46,204 nt of DNA, from the NCBI GenBank assembly GCA_021781705.1, contig JAJXWI010000014.1:1-46204 (forward strand), in the 5' to 3' direction. The translations under genes were made by a program, and so were the position numbers. The notes below the pieces were generated by a model, which was not told the DNA's origin, searched no databases, and was given only the letters and a program-made list of their open reading frames with translations. This DNA is from a bacterium (GTDB lineage: Bacteria; Verrucomicrobiota; Lentisphaeria; Victivallales; GWF2-38-69). Shown one piece after another: positions 34,432-43,495 of this stretch; position 1 is the stretch's first letter, and each line of letters starts with the position of its first letter.

Positions 34432-35237
34432 ACGAAAGCTAGTTAACTTAGCCTAAACTTATTTTTTTTCTACATGAGTTTTAAATTTTCTTAGATCGTT
34501 GGGGCTGATCCGCAATCGGGCAGTGAGCTTTTTTTTAAGAAAAGTAGGATCATGCAGTGGCTGAACAGCTGGGGTGCCGGTAATCTGTAAAGATGCGGGC
34601 AACATCGCTGTCTGAGTTCCTGCAAATGTTATTCAATAGGCTGCAAGAAACACATTGAATATCAATTCTTCAATTTTGAGCAACGTTAAGAATGTAGATG
34701 AGAAAGATATGAAAAAATATGTATTAATCACTATCACCGACAATAGTGACCCGAACAACCCAAAAACAGTCGAGTTTATGACCCTCATGCATGATAGACG
34801 AGGCGGTGATTCTGAGAAAGATTGGCTTGGCAATTGTAACCATACTGGATGGAGTTGGTGGTAATGTACCCGCATTCTAGCACGTTTATTTGGGTCCCAT
34901 TCTCTAAGTTTGTCGGCGACATTCAGGCTGTTTGAGCCCACTTAATTTTTGTTCAAGAAAAAACATTGCCAAAATTGGTGGTCAAAACTTGGTTTTGGAA
35001 GATCTCCGAACTTAAAACGCTCTTTGTCAGTCATATTGGATAGGTTTTTCAAAAAACACCATCTTGAATGATTAAGGGCTGGAGGATTTTTCCTTGTCTC
35101 GCGTTGCCGGAGGTAGCGTCTCCCGCCGCGAGAATGAGCCTATAAAGCTCGGCGGAACAGTTCAATCGTAGAGCCCGTGATGTTAACTTCTCTTACTCCA
35201 TATGTTTATTTGGGAAAAGAACCATTTTAAAGATCCT
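34432..35237. other. 806-nt region without a confident gene, hairpin-rich
   Basis: The longest gene-free stretch. A plus-strand frame at about 34655-34864 (TTG start; ends NHTGWSWW) reads like a protein fragment, but it has no Shine-Dalgarno and resembles nothing I know. A strong GC-rich hairpin (35098-35132) and a small GAGC/GCTC hairpin (35136-35150) follow. The GC-rich character of 35090-35180 stands out from AT-rich surroundings and may mark a structured RNA or a repeat element. Confidence 0.4.
35098..35132. other. Strong GC-rich hairpin
   Basis: CTCGCG (35098-35103) pairs with CGCGAG (35127-35132). GC and GGAG inside pair with CTCC and GC across small mismatches, leaving a 7-nt loop. 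No T-run follows on either strand, so it is not a simple terminator. Confidence 0.6.
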
Positions 35238-37580
35238 TCAAAAATCGTATGTGTGTGGCATTTTTTGTACATGCACTTTTAATCTCTCGATCTCTTGAGG
35301 CATTCCTTTAGGTAAGTCGACTATCTCTCCATCCGGATTTAAATTACTTTTTGCTATATTAAGTAAAATCCATTTTTCGAGCGGAGTAAGAGAATTATAT
35401 TGTGTATTCAACCCTTCATCAATATTCGTAAGTAGATTTTGCAATATCTTATCACCATTACGAATCCTTATAGAATATCTGGCTTTTTCCCTACTAGAGC
35501 TCGAAGTCAAAAAAGCAATTTTTGCACCATTTGGGTCTTCTTCTACACTAGTTTTTTCAAATGTTAAAAATCCTTTAAACCAGAGGCTCATTTGCTTATC
35601 GGATTCAAGTAGTACTCCAAACCATCTTGCTTTATCGAAAATAGTACGATCCAACCCATTATCGTCTGTTTTATTTTCGCTTCTGTTTATTTCATCAAGT
35701 ATGTTATTAAACTTAGCTTTACATTCTTCATATTTTCCCAGCTCGTATAATAAAATCCCCTCTAGACGATCTTGAGCGTGTGTTGCATAATAAGTGGGAT
35801 AGTAAGCGAGTACTTTTTCGAGGAAGCTTCTTAACAAAGCTTGTCTACTGTTTCCTTCTGCTCTTTTGTATTGGCCTGTAGCTTTATATGCCTCAAGAAT
35901 TTCAAAGTAATAATTTGCAGGTAAAGGATAACGTGGAGCTATAGTATCAAAAATATTCATCCAATAATCAACACTTAAAAGGTATTCTCCGCGTGCAAAA
36001 GACAAGCGGGCTTGTGCAATTTTTTCACATAACTTAAAAGCAGCTCCAGCATCAATCACTCCACACCCATACCACCCAGGCTCTTCACCTTCTTCAAATA
36101 CCGCTTTCTTGTAAGCCGTTGCTTTCATCGATACAGCAATATCCTCCGGATTTAAAAAAACTGCAGTTTTTCTGTATTGGTTTAAGCGAAGATAAACCGA
36201 TGCTACAGCCGGAGAAGAGAAAGAGGTTCCTTCCACTTCTACAAGTTCAAAAGCAATCTCTGGTAGTATTTGTGTTCCATCACTACCTCTATGAATATGC
36301 ATGATACCCTCTTCAAAAATACCATTTACTTTATCTGGGGCGAATCCTGGCCTCTGAGGAGCTATCTTAAGTCTTTCTCGTGGATCTATATGCATCTCCC
36401 CAGTCATAAACTCCAATTTCAGAGTACCAAGATTCTGGTGGAAGCCTAATATTTTCTTGCCAATAGATGTGTAAAGCCTGGCATCTCCAAGCTTCTTTAA
36501 TTCTTCTTCTATCTCTTTTAGCATCTGTTTTTTCGCTGCGTTATTTTTATAGTTCGCCAGATAAAGCTGTTGTTCTTCTAATTGAGTAAGCAATGGAGAA
36601 ATTCTAGCGGTAAGTTCAGGATTATTTGCTAGTTCTAGTGCATTCTGAAGATCTTGCGTCCAATTACGTATAAACTTAGGCGCATCACATGCCACGCGAA
36701 ATTCATGTAATTCTTTTTTGCGATCCTCGATCGATAGGAATTTTTCAACTTTGATTTTATATGGTCCTACAACAAGAAATTTGGAATAATCATTTTCAGA
36801 TTTGGCTCGTCCTGAGTGCTCGGCAAAAGTAACATCCTTACGTGCAAATATTTCTGATTTATAATCAAAACCACCAACAATAAACAGTAATTCAGGGTGT
36901 TTAGTTGTTTCAGCTCTTTCACAAATACTTTTTAAGACTTTACCATCAATCTCTTCTTTATCGTTTCCAGCTGCTATAAAAACAGGAATACCTTTGTCAA
37001 GCGCATACTCAATCCCTTCAAGAAAGGCATAAGTTGCCTTTCCCTCACGACGCTTTGAAGATGGCCTGGATGACGAACGTTTATCTTTATCTAATGACAT
37101 AATAGACAAATTGATAGCATCTGCTCCATTTCTTATGGCAAATTTAATTGCATCGGGAATATCTACCAATATGGCATCTGCAATTTTTATTTGGTCAGAT
37201 CCTAAAAATACTTTCGCGTCAGGAGCTAACCCCGCGTGCTTGCTTACCGCCACTTGAGCAACCATCACGCCATGACTTCCTTCAACATCATCTGCATTTA
37301 TTATGCTGCTGGTATCATTAACTACTTTTCCCTGAAGACTGCCTGGTAAATGTTTACCTACACCAGAATCAACAACCCCAAGAATTTGACCGCTTCCCTT
37401 CAAATTCATCTTATCTAAGGAATTTAGATTCAATCCATCCTTAGCTGGATAAGCAAGAAGATCTAGAATTTCCCATTTTCCTTTTCTGGCTATCCCTTGA
37501 CTGGCTATCCCTTGAAATGATACAAAAAATAAAGCTAAAAAAGAAATAGTATAAATAATAAATGATTTGTAATGGTTCAT
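35238..37580 (-). CDS. Exported subtilisin-like serine protease (S8) with helical insert and C-terminal extension
   Basis: 780 aa. A signal peptide (about residues 1-26) precedes a peptidase S8 domain with Asp71 (ILGVVDSGVG), His103 (EGSHGVMVA), oxyanion Asn206 (FIAAGNDKEE) and nucleophile Ser453 (VEGTSFSSPAVAS). The gap between Asn206 and Ser453 is far longer than in ordinary subtilisins. It contains a charged helical, probably coiled-coil, insert (about 310-370). The C-terminal ~240 residues have TPR-like helical pairs (ARGEYLLSVDYW, YFEILEAYKATGQYKRAE, LLYELGKYEECKAKFNN). All catalytic residues are present. Target and partner are unknown. It is transcribed alone. Confidence 0.9.
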   Translation of the reverse strand: MNHYKSFIIYTISFLALFFVSFQGIASQGIARKGKWEILDLLAYPAKDGLNLNSLDKMNLKGSGQILGVVDSGVGKHLPGSLQGKVVNDTSSIINADDVEGSHGVMVAQVAVSKHAGLAPDAKVFLGSDQIKIADAILVDIPDAIKFAIRNGADAINLSIMSLDKDKRSSSRPSSKRREGKATYAFLEGIEYALDKGIPVFIAAGNDKEEIDGKVLKSICERAETTKHPELLFIVGGFDYKSEIFARKDVTFAEHSGRAKSENDYSKFLVVGPYKIKVEKFLSIEDRKKELHEFRVACDAPKFIRNWTQDLQNALELANNPELTARISPLLTQLEEQQLYLANYKNNAAKKQMLKEIEEELKKLGDARLYTSIGKKILGFHQNLGTLKLEFMTGEMHIDPRERLKIAPQRPGFAPDKVNGIFEEGIMHIHRGSDGTQILPEIAFELVEVEGTSFSSPAVASVYLRLNQYRKTAVFLNPEDIAVSMKATAYKKAVFEEGEEPGWYGCGVIDAGAAFKLCEKIAQARLSFARGEYLLSVDYWMNIFDTIAPRYPLPANYYFEILEAYKATGQYKRAEGNSRQALLRSFLEKVLAYYPTYYATHAQDRLEGILLYELGKYEECKAKFNNILDEINRSENKTDDNGLDRTIFDKARWFGVLLESDKQMSLWFKGFLTFEKTSVEEDPNGAKIAFLTSSSSREKARYSIRIRNGDKILQNLLTNIDEGLNTQYNSLTPLEKWILLNIAKSNLNPDGEIVDLPKGMPQEIERLKVHVQKMPHTYDF
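37486..37515 (-). repeat. Perfect 15-bp tandem duplication in the protease signal region
   Basis: CTGGCTATCCCTTGA occurs twice back to back (37486-37500, 37501-37515). It encodes the repeated pentapeptide GIASQ/GIARK at about residues 24-33, right at the predicted signal-peptidase site. Confidence 0.9.
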
Positions 37581-38067
37581 GATATTTTTACCTTAGTTGA
37601 AGTTTACCCAAAAGAGTAGTGCCTGATTCCGTAACAGTCTTTATTCATCACGCTTCACTCTGAAAATGCTTAAAAAAGTGTACCGCAACAATAGGGGTAT
37701 TGCAAATTTTGAGGGATTTTTTTTCGTGTTTTTGTTCTTTGTCTCCTCAATTCTTGTCCAAAATTCGGCTTTTTCAGACAAAAACAGTTTATGCGTCCAA
37801 ACAAAATTTGTGTTATTTGAAAATAAGAATACATTAATCAGTTCGGTTAGTATAATTAGGCCTTCCATAGGATAAGGTATTCACTTTTGAGTTTTAACCT
37901 GCCTTTAGGTCTGATAAAATGCCGGCATTTTTAAAAAAAAGGTCTAATTTGGTTTTAAGTTTTAAGTGTCAGGTTTTAAGGCACATAAAACCCGATGATT
38001 ATTTTTAAAGACTAAAACTTAACACCTAAAACCTGAAACCATTAATATTTTATAAGTTGGGTGAACT
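37581..38067. other. 487-nt leader region before aspS
   Basis: No credible gene. It contains the large inverted repeat listed separately. T-box or other riboswitch hallmarks were not found. Confidence 0.5.
37951..38040. repeat. 27-nt imperfect inverted repeat in front of aspS
   Basis: The left arm (37951-37977, starting GGTTTTAAGTTTTAAGTGTC) and right arm (38014-38040, ending ACACCTAAAACCTGAAACC) pair over most of 27 nt around a 36-nt loop. It ends 27 nt before the aspS ATG. Confidence 0.55.
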
Positions 38068-39840
38068 ATGCACAGATACAGAACACATTATTGCGGGAGA
38101 GCTGGAGAAACTGATATTGGCAAACAGGTTAAGGTATCAGGCTGGGTACATAGCGTAAGGGACCATGGCGGAATTATCTTCATAGACTTGCGTGATTATA
38201 CCGGACTGTTACAGGTGGTTATTGATCCCAAGATGGACTTTTACAAGTCTTTGGAAAGCTGGAGACTTGAGACAGTTCTTTGTTTTATAGGAACAATTGT
38301 AGCCAGAGATAAGGAGACCATTAATCCTAAACTTTCTACGGGCGAGATAGAAATGGTTGCTGAAACCATGGAAGTTCTTGGCGAAGCTGAAGTAATTCCT
38401 TTCCAGATAGCGAAAGATGATGGCGCCCCTGAACACTTAAGGCTTAAGTATCGTTTTCTGGATCTCCGCCGCGAAAAACTGCGCAACAATATTTTTCTCA
38501 GAGGCCAGGTGATAGCTGAAATAAGAAAAAAAATGATAGATATGGGATTCTTTGAGTTCCAGACTCCAATTCTCACTAGCAGTTCTCCTGAAGGCGCAAG
38601 GGACTATCTTGTTCCGAGCAGGCTGCATCCAGGGAAATTTTACGCGCTGCCACAGGCTCCTCAGCAGTTCAAACAACTTTTAATGGTTGCAGGTTTCGAC
38701 AGATATTTCCAGATAGCTCCGTGTTTTAGAGATGAAGATGCAAGGGCCGACAGGTCTCCCGGAGAGTTCTACCAGCTTGACGTTGAAATGAGTTTTGTAA
38801 CCCAGGACGATGTTTTTGCGGCTATGGAAAATCTGATGACTCATATATTTGGGAAATTTTCAACAAAAAATGTTACGGAAGCTCCGTTTCCTAGAGTTAC
38901 TTATAAAGATGCTATGCTCAAATATGGCTGCGATAAACCAGATTTGAGGAACCCTCTTGTAATTGTTGATGTCGGCGAAATTTTTACCAACAGCGCATTT
39001 AATGCTTTTGCCGATGTGGTGAAGAAGGGCGGTGTTGTTCGAGCTATCAAAGTTCCAGGAATATCTTCACAGCCCCGTAAGTTCTTTGACGACATGGTGA
39101 AGTTTGCACAGGAGGTCGGATCAAAAGGGCTGGGCTATATAGTATTTGAAGAGGGGCAGATAAAGAGCCCTATCGCAAAGTTCCTATCTGAAGAAGAAAT
39201 TTCAAAAATAAAAATAGCAGGCGATATTCAAAATGGCGACGTGATATTCTTTGTCGCCGATAAGGAAGCTAAAACATGCGAAATAGCCGGCAAGGTGAGA
39301 ACAGAGCTTGCCAACAGGCTAAACCTTATAAAGAAAGACTGCTTCAAATTCTGTTGGATAGTGGACTTTCCAATGTTTGAACTTGACCCTGAAACCAATA
39401 GTATTACTTTCAGCCATAATCCATTTTCTATGCCTCAGGGCGGAATGGAAGCGCTTACAGGCAAGAATCCTCTGGATATCAAAGCATTCCAGTATGATAT
39501 AGTCTGTAACGGCGTGGAGCTCTCCAGCGGCGCCATAAGAAATCACAAGCCTGATGTTATGTACAAGGCATTCGAAATGGCTGGATACGGAAAAGAAACT
39601 GTCGACAATAAGTTTGGCGGAATGATCAATGCGTTCAAGTTCGGCGCTCCTCCTCATGGCGGGATCGCTCCCGGCGTAGACCGCATAGTAATGCTCCTTG
39701 CGGATGAACCCAATATCCGTGAAGTCATAGCATTCCCGTTCAATCAGCAGGCTCAGGATTTGATGATGAACGCGCCTTCAGAAGTTACGCCTAAACAACT
39801 TAGAGAACTTCATATCAAAATAGAGCTGCCAAAGAAGTAA
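38068..39840 (+). CDS. aspS: Aspartyl-tRNA synthetase
   Basis: 590-aa class II synthetase of bacterial type. The OB-fold anticodon-binding domain is at the N-terminus ([23 protein letters not shown]), motif 2 in [25 protein letters not shown], and the bacterial insertion (GAD) domain spans about 280-420. Motif 3 is in [27 protein letters not shown]. Length is normal. Discriminating versus non-discriminating activity (Asp only, or Asp and Asn) cannot be told by eye. Monocistronic, behind a large inverted repeat. Confidence 0.98.
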   Translation: MHRYRTHYCGRAGETDIGKQVKVSGWVHSVRDHGGIIFIDLRDYTGLLQVVIDPKMDFYKSLESWRLETVLCFIGTIVARDKETINPKLSTGEIEMVAETMEVLGEAEVIPFQIAKDDGAPEHLRLKYRFLDLRREKLRNNIFLRGQVIAEIRKKMIDMGFFEFQTPILTSSSPEGARDYLVPSRLHPGKFYALPQAPQQFKQLLMVAGFDRYFQIAPCFRDEDARADRSPGEFYQLDVEMSFVTQDDVFAAMENLMTHIFGKFSTKNVTEAPFPRVTYKDAMLKYGCDKPDLRNPLVIVDVGEIFTNSAFNAFADVVKKGGVVRAIKVPGISSQPRKFFDDMVKFAQEVGSKGLGYIVFEEGQIKSPIAKFLSEEEISKIKIAGDIQNGDVIFFVADKEAKTCEIAGKVRTELANRLNLIKKDCFKFCWIVDFPMFELDPETNSITFSHNPFSMPQGGMEALTGKNPLDIKAFQYDIVCNGVELSSGAIRNHKPDVMYKAFEMAGYGKETVDNKFGGMINAFKFGAPPHGGIAPGVDRIVMLLADEPNIREVIAFPFNQQAQDLMMNAPSEVTPKQLRELHIKIELPKK

Positions 39841-40144
39841 AGGAAATTTTGAATTTTGAATTCTAAATGTTGAATTGTAGTGAGTTTATTCAAATAGTTA
39901 AAAACTATCCAATAAAACTTGGAAGTATTCGCTAAAGTACCTGCAGCATTGCGGCGTTTTACGGTGCCTTGTTAAAACGCATGGCTATAAAGAATCACCC
40001 TACCATAAGAAAACGCGGCGCCCTCGGCGAGGCCGCCCTACCTTGGGGAATTCAATATTAGGTAGGGACAGATCGCCGAGCTGTCCGCTTGATGTGATGA
40101 CGTACGTTGCTTAATACTTACTAAAGCTTGAGAAAATTGTAAGA
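39841..40144. other. 304-nt gap after aspS
   Basis: Holds copy 1 of the 124-nt repeat (39967-40090) and a 24-nt motif at 39858-39881 that recurs at 42497-42520 with four differences. Nothing else seen. Confidence 0.6.
39967..40090 (+). repeat. 124-nt dispersed repeat, copy 1 (REP/MITE-like)
   Basis: Shares its whole length with 41640-41763 in the same orientation, including AAAACGCATGGCTA, CATAAGAAAACGCGGCGCCC and the end GATCGCCGAGCTGTCCGCTT. The right part is a 28-nt imperfect inverted repeat (arms 40015-40042 and 40061-40088) around a short AT-rich loop. GC content is well above its surroundings. Confidence 0.88.
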
Positions 40145-40894
40145 ATGAAAATTTTTAGTTCGATAATATTTATTTTTGGCTTGGTAATTGTAGCTGGCTG
40201 CTGCGCGCATCATGATAAAGTCAAAACAACTACTCTGAATTTATTCGATTCGACTAGAGGTCGAAGCGTTCCTATTAGCCTATATTTTGGCGCTGATTCT
40301 AATAAATCTTACAAACAAATTGTTATTATTAATAACGGATATGGTGTTAAAAACACGGAATATACCTTCATCTCTAATAAATTAGCAAAATTGGGGTATT
40401 TCGTTGTTAGTATTCAACATGACTTACCCACTGATGAACCATTGGCCAGGACTGGAGATATATTTACTCTTCGCAAACCAGTGTGGGAACGCGGAGTAGA
40501 TAATATATCCTTTGTGATATCTGAGCTTAAAAGTAAATATGCCTATTTGAATTTTAATGAGTTGACTTTAATTGGTCATTCAAATGGAGGGGACATCTCA
40601 ATGCTGTTTTGCACGAAGTATCCTGACTTGGTTTCAGAAGTTATTACTTTAGACCATCTACGCATGCCGATACCTAAAGTTAAACAACCTCAAATCTTAT
40701 CATTAAGAGCAACTGACACAAAACCAGATAATGGAGTAATTCCTAGCGACGAAGAACAAAAGAAATATGGAATAAAAATAGTAAAGTTAAAAAGCGGGGA
40801 ACATAACGATTTGTGTGATTTTGGCAATTTTGAGTTAAAACAGAGTATATTAGATGAAGTTGAAAAATTTATAAATAGCAAATTTAGCACATAA
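40145..40894 (+). CDS. Putative lipoprotein alpha/beta hydrolase
   Basis: 249 aa. The N-terminal signal ends in a lipobox-like VAGC (Cys19), so the protein is probably lipid-anchored. The body is an alpha/beta hydrolase: a nucleophile elbow GHSNGG near residue 145, a strand-loop INNGYGVKN near 60 as oxyanion region, and a candidate catalytic His in GEHNDLCD near 221. Substrate is unknown; esterase or lipase-like activity is plausible. It sits between the two 124-nt repeats and 5 nt before the metallopeptidase gene. Confidence 0.78.
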   Translation: MKIFSSIIFIFGLVIVAGCCAHHDKVKTTTLNLFDSTRGRSVPISLYFGADSNKSYKQIVIINNGYGVKNTEYTFISNKLAKLGYFVVSIQHDLPTDEPLARTGDIFTLRKPVWERGVDNISFVISELKSKYAYLNFNELTLIGHSNGGDISMLFCTKYPDLVSEVITLDHLRMPIPKVKQPQILSLRATDTKPDNGVIPSDEEQKKYGIKIVKLKSGEHNDLCDFGNFELKQSILDEVEKFINSKFST

Positions 40895-40899
40895 AAATT

Positions 40900-41571
40900 T
40901 TGTTCTTACCAATCACTGAAGAAATAACGATTGACAATCTTATCAGGTCAAACAGGAGAAGCGTCTCTCTGGAAATAAGAGGGAAAGGTGAACTTATAGT
41001 TCGCGCGCCTCTCAGGCTTGCCCATTCCTCCATTCTGGATATTGTCAGAAAGAAGGCAGAATGGATAAAAGAAAAACAACAGCAAATGAAAGCAAGGAAG
41101 CTTCCGTCTGATAACGAGAAATATTTCCTTGGCCAAAAACTTAATGTCATAACAATCCCCGGCGAAAAAGCATCAGTATCCTTTGATGAAAATAATCTTT
41201 TCATAACTATGCCGCAGCACAGAACAGTGCAAGCCTTGCTATCCAGATGGTACAAAGCTAAAACACTTGAAATAGTTCTTCCAAGAACTGTTCATTTCGC
41301 AAAAGAGTTTGGGCTTGGATTTACAAAAGTTTCTATAAGCACCGCAAGCCGCAGATGGGGTTCCTGCAATAAAAAAGGGCATATTACATTCAGCTTCAGA
41401 TTAATAATGCTGCCTTCGGATATTGTTGACTATATAATTATTCATGAGCTGGCGCATATAGTGGAGCTTAACCATTCAAGCCGATTTTGGGCGACTGTCC
41501 ATAAAATGATGCCGGAATATGAACAGCATGAGAAATGGTTGAAGCATAACGGTTATAAATTTTCACTGTAG
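40900..41571 (+). CDS. YgjP-type (M48-related) metallopeptidase
   Basis: 223 aa, DUF45/YgjP family. The zinc-binding motif HELAH is in IIHELAHIVELNHSSRFW near residue 178, with the third ligand region HSSRFW. The preceding SRRWGSCNKKGHITFSFRL block is the family hallmark. The N-terminal half is a beta-rich domain (RSVSLEIRGKGELIVRAP). The function is not firmly known. The start is a TTG at 40900, 5 nt after the upstream stop; no nearby in-frame ATG would keep the conserved N-terminus. Probably co-transcribed with the lipoprotein gene. Confidence 0.88.
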   Translation: MFLPITEEITIDNLIRSNRRSVSLEIRGKGELIVRAPLRLAHSSILDIVRKKAEWIKEKQQQMKARKLPSDNEKYFLGQKLNVITIPGEKASVSFDENNLFITMPQHRTVQALLSRWYKAKTLEIVLPRTVHFAKEFGLGFTKVSISTASRRWGSCNKKGHITFSFRLIMLPSDIVDYIIIHELAHIVELNHSSRFWATVHKMMPEYEQHEKWLKHNGYKFSL

Positions 41572-41639
41572 TAATTGATAATTACGAAGGAATAGAGTGG
41601 TCACGCTTGTAGGAAACGAAATGAAAACGGACGAGACGA

Positions 41640-41763
41640 CCTTGCCAAAACGCATGGCTAAAGGAACCTCCCTGCCATAAGAAAACGCGGCGCCCTCGGC
41701 GAGGTCGCCCTACCTTGGGAAAATACAATATTGGGTAGGGCCAGATCGCCGAGCTGTCCGCTT
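41640..41763 (+). repeat. 124-nt dispersed repeat, copy 2 (REP/MITE-like)
   Basis: Same orientation and length as copy 1, with internal differences. Its inverted-repeat arms are 41687-41714 (ending GGTCGCCCTACC) and 41734-41761 (starting GGTAGGGCCAGATCG). It ends 23 nt before the yigZ start. Confidence 0.88.
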
Positions 41764-41786
41764 ATTTAAAATCAGAAAGTTGAGTT

Positions 41787-42374
41787 ATGAATATCATAGG
41801 CAAAAATTCTGAATTTGAACTTGTAGAAAAAAAATCCAAGTTCATAGCCCGTTCTTTTATAGTTTCTTCTGAATCTGAGGCTATGTCAGTTTTTGAAAAA
41901 GTTTCTTCGCTATTCAGAGATGCCACGCATAATGTTTACGCCTATAGGATATTAGAAAATGGTATTTTAAAAATTAAGTTTTCAGATGCAGGAGAGCCAA
42001 AAAATACGGCCGGCAAACCTATAGTTGACCTTTTGTCCAGGCTGAATTTGATAAATACTCTGATCGTTGTTACCAGATATTTTGGAGGAATAAAACTTGG
42101 CGCGCCAGGACTTTTAAGGGCATATCTAGGGTCTGCCAAGCACGTCATAGATGCCTCAGCAATAGAAGAATACATTCCAAAATATACTGTTGAGATTTCT
42201 TTTGGATATAATCTAATATCGCAGATAGATAATTTACTTAAAGCCAGGAAGCACGCTTCGGTTCTTGATAAGAATTTTACTGAAGATGTTAATTATAAAA
42301 TTTCTGCAGACAAAGAAACTATTGCCCTGCTTGAGACTCAATGGGGCGTAAAATTTCGGATTGCGAATGAGTGA
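41787..42374 (+). CDS. yigZ: YigZ/IMPACT family protein
   Basis: 195-aa UPF0029 (Impact) family protein. Hallmarks are EKKSKFIARSF near residue 14, DATHNVYAYRI, FSDAGEPKNTAGKPIVDLL and VVTRYFGGIKLGAPGLLRAY. The C-terminal DUF1949-like domain (residues ~130-195) is present. Bacterial YigZ is a putative regulator or enzyme linked to translation factors by its fold; its function is unsettled. It stands alone directly after repeat copy 2. Confidence 0.92.
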   Translation: MNIIGKNSEFELVEKKSKFIARSFIVSSESEAMSVFEKVSSLFRDATHNVYAYRILENGILKIKFSDAGEPKNTAGKPIVDLLSRLNLINTLIVVTRYFGGIKLGAPGLLRAYLGSAKHVIDASAIEEYIPKYTVEISFGYNLISQIDNLLKARKHASVLDKNFTEDVNYKISADKETIALLETQWGVKFRIANE

Positions 42375-42553
42375 TTATTGAAAAATTATATAGAAATGTG
42401 AAGTAAAAAATTTCTTTATTCAATCATTTTATGTTCGATATTCGATCTTCAAGTCTTATAATAGGCTATTAGTCTATGGTGAAAAAAAGGATTTTTGAGT
42501 GCTAAATGTTGGATTGTGGTATTTTTTAACTCAAAAAATAAGGTAATTATTAA

Positions 42554-43495
42554 ATGAAAAATTGTTTAATGAACGGCGATTTTTGGGACCAGAAAAAAAC
42601 TGAGACAGTAAAAGATGTAGTGTGCAATCTGTATAAATCCTATGAGGACGAGAAAGGCATAAATCACATGTCCGGAGTTAATCTTCCGAGCAAAAATGAA
42701 ATATATCAAATAATCAACGACATAGAAGAGATAATTTTTCCTGGATTTGCTAATGAAAAAGTTATAGACATAAAGAATATTCATTATTTTGCAGGAAACC
42801 TTCTTTCGAAGTTGTATGTAGAATTGTACGGCCAGATATCACGCGCTTTCAGGTATCAGTGTGCCGGAAGGGAAGAATGCAAGGCGTGCGATATTGATGA
42901 ACTTACGAATGATGCTGTTTCTCATATTATTTCAAAGCTGCCGGAAATCAGAGACAAAATGAAAATGGATGTTCAGGCGGCATATGAAGGAGACCCGGCT
43001 GCAAAAAGCCTCGAGGAAATTATTATAAGCTATCCTGGGCTTTATGCGATAATGGTTTACAGAGTCGCCCATGAGTTCAGGCATAAAAATGTTCCATTGA
43101 TACCAAGAATCATGTCTGAATATGCCCACAGCCGCGTAGGAATAGACATTCATCCCGGGGCAGAAATAGGAACAAACTTTTTCATAGATCATGGAACTGG
43201 TGTAGTCATAGGCGAAACATCTATTATCGGGAATAATGTGAAAATTTTTCAGGGCGTAACGCTTGGCGCTCTTTCTTTCCCAAAAACACCGGATGGGAAA
43301 ATCATTAGGGACAGAAAAAGACACCCTACGCTTGAGGATGATGTTACTGTTTATGCAGGAGCTACGGTGCTGGGCGATGTAGTAATAGGCAAAGGTTCTG
43401 TTATCGGCGGCAATGTATGGCTTACTGAAGGCGTTGAGCCTCATTCACTGGTTACTATTCCAAAGCCTGTCCTTTCTATAAAATATAAGAAGTAA
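42554..43495 (+). CDS. cysE: Serine O-acetyltransferase (EpsC/CysE type)
   Basis: 313-aa enzyme making O-acetylserine from serine and acetyl-CoA, the first committed step of cysteine synthesis. The C-terminal left-handed beta-helix of hexapeptide repeats starts near residue 195 ([21 protein letters not shown], catalytic His in DHGTG), followed by [22 protein letters not shown]. The ~190-residue helical N-terminal part is longer than in E. coli CysE and fits the EpsC group. Its stop overlaps the start of ispE by one base (TAATG). AAGG lies about 10 nt before the ATG. Confidence 0.95.
   Translation: MKNCLMNGDFWDQKKTETVKDVVCNLYKSYEDEKGINHMSGVNLPSKNEIYQIINDIEEIIFPGFANEKVIDIKNIHYFAGNLLSKLYVELYGQISRAFRYQCAGREECKACDIDELTNDAVSHIISKLPEIRDKMKMDVQAAYEGDPAAKSLEEIIISYPGLYAIMVYRVAHEFRHKNVPLIPRIMSEYAHSRVGIDIHPGAEIGTNFFIDHGTGVVIGETSIIGNNVKIFQGVTLGALSFPKTPDGKIIRDRKRHPTLEDDVTVYAGATVLGDVVIGKGSVIGGNVWLTEGVEPHSLVTIPKPVLSIKYKK

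Noticed and set aside
34500-34545. GGGGCTGATCC resembling a tmRNA 5' end
   Set aside because: No matching 3' half, tag frame or tRNA-like CCA end follows within the expected distance.
34633-34941. Opposite-strand ORFs of 102 and 69 codons
   Set aside because: They overlap each other, lack Shine-Dalgarno sites and match no family I know. Described only as part of the gene-free region.
37666-37875. 69-codon ORF with a hydrophobic start
   Set aside because: Low-complexity Phe-rich translation of a T-rich intergenic stretch, with no Shine-Dalgarno; probably chance.
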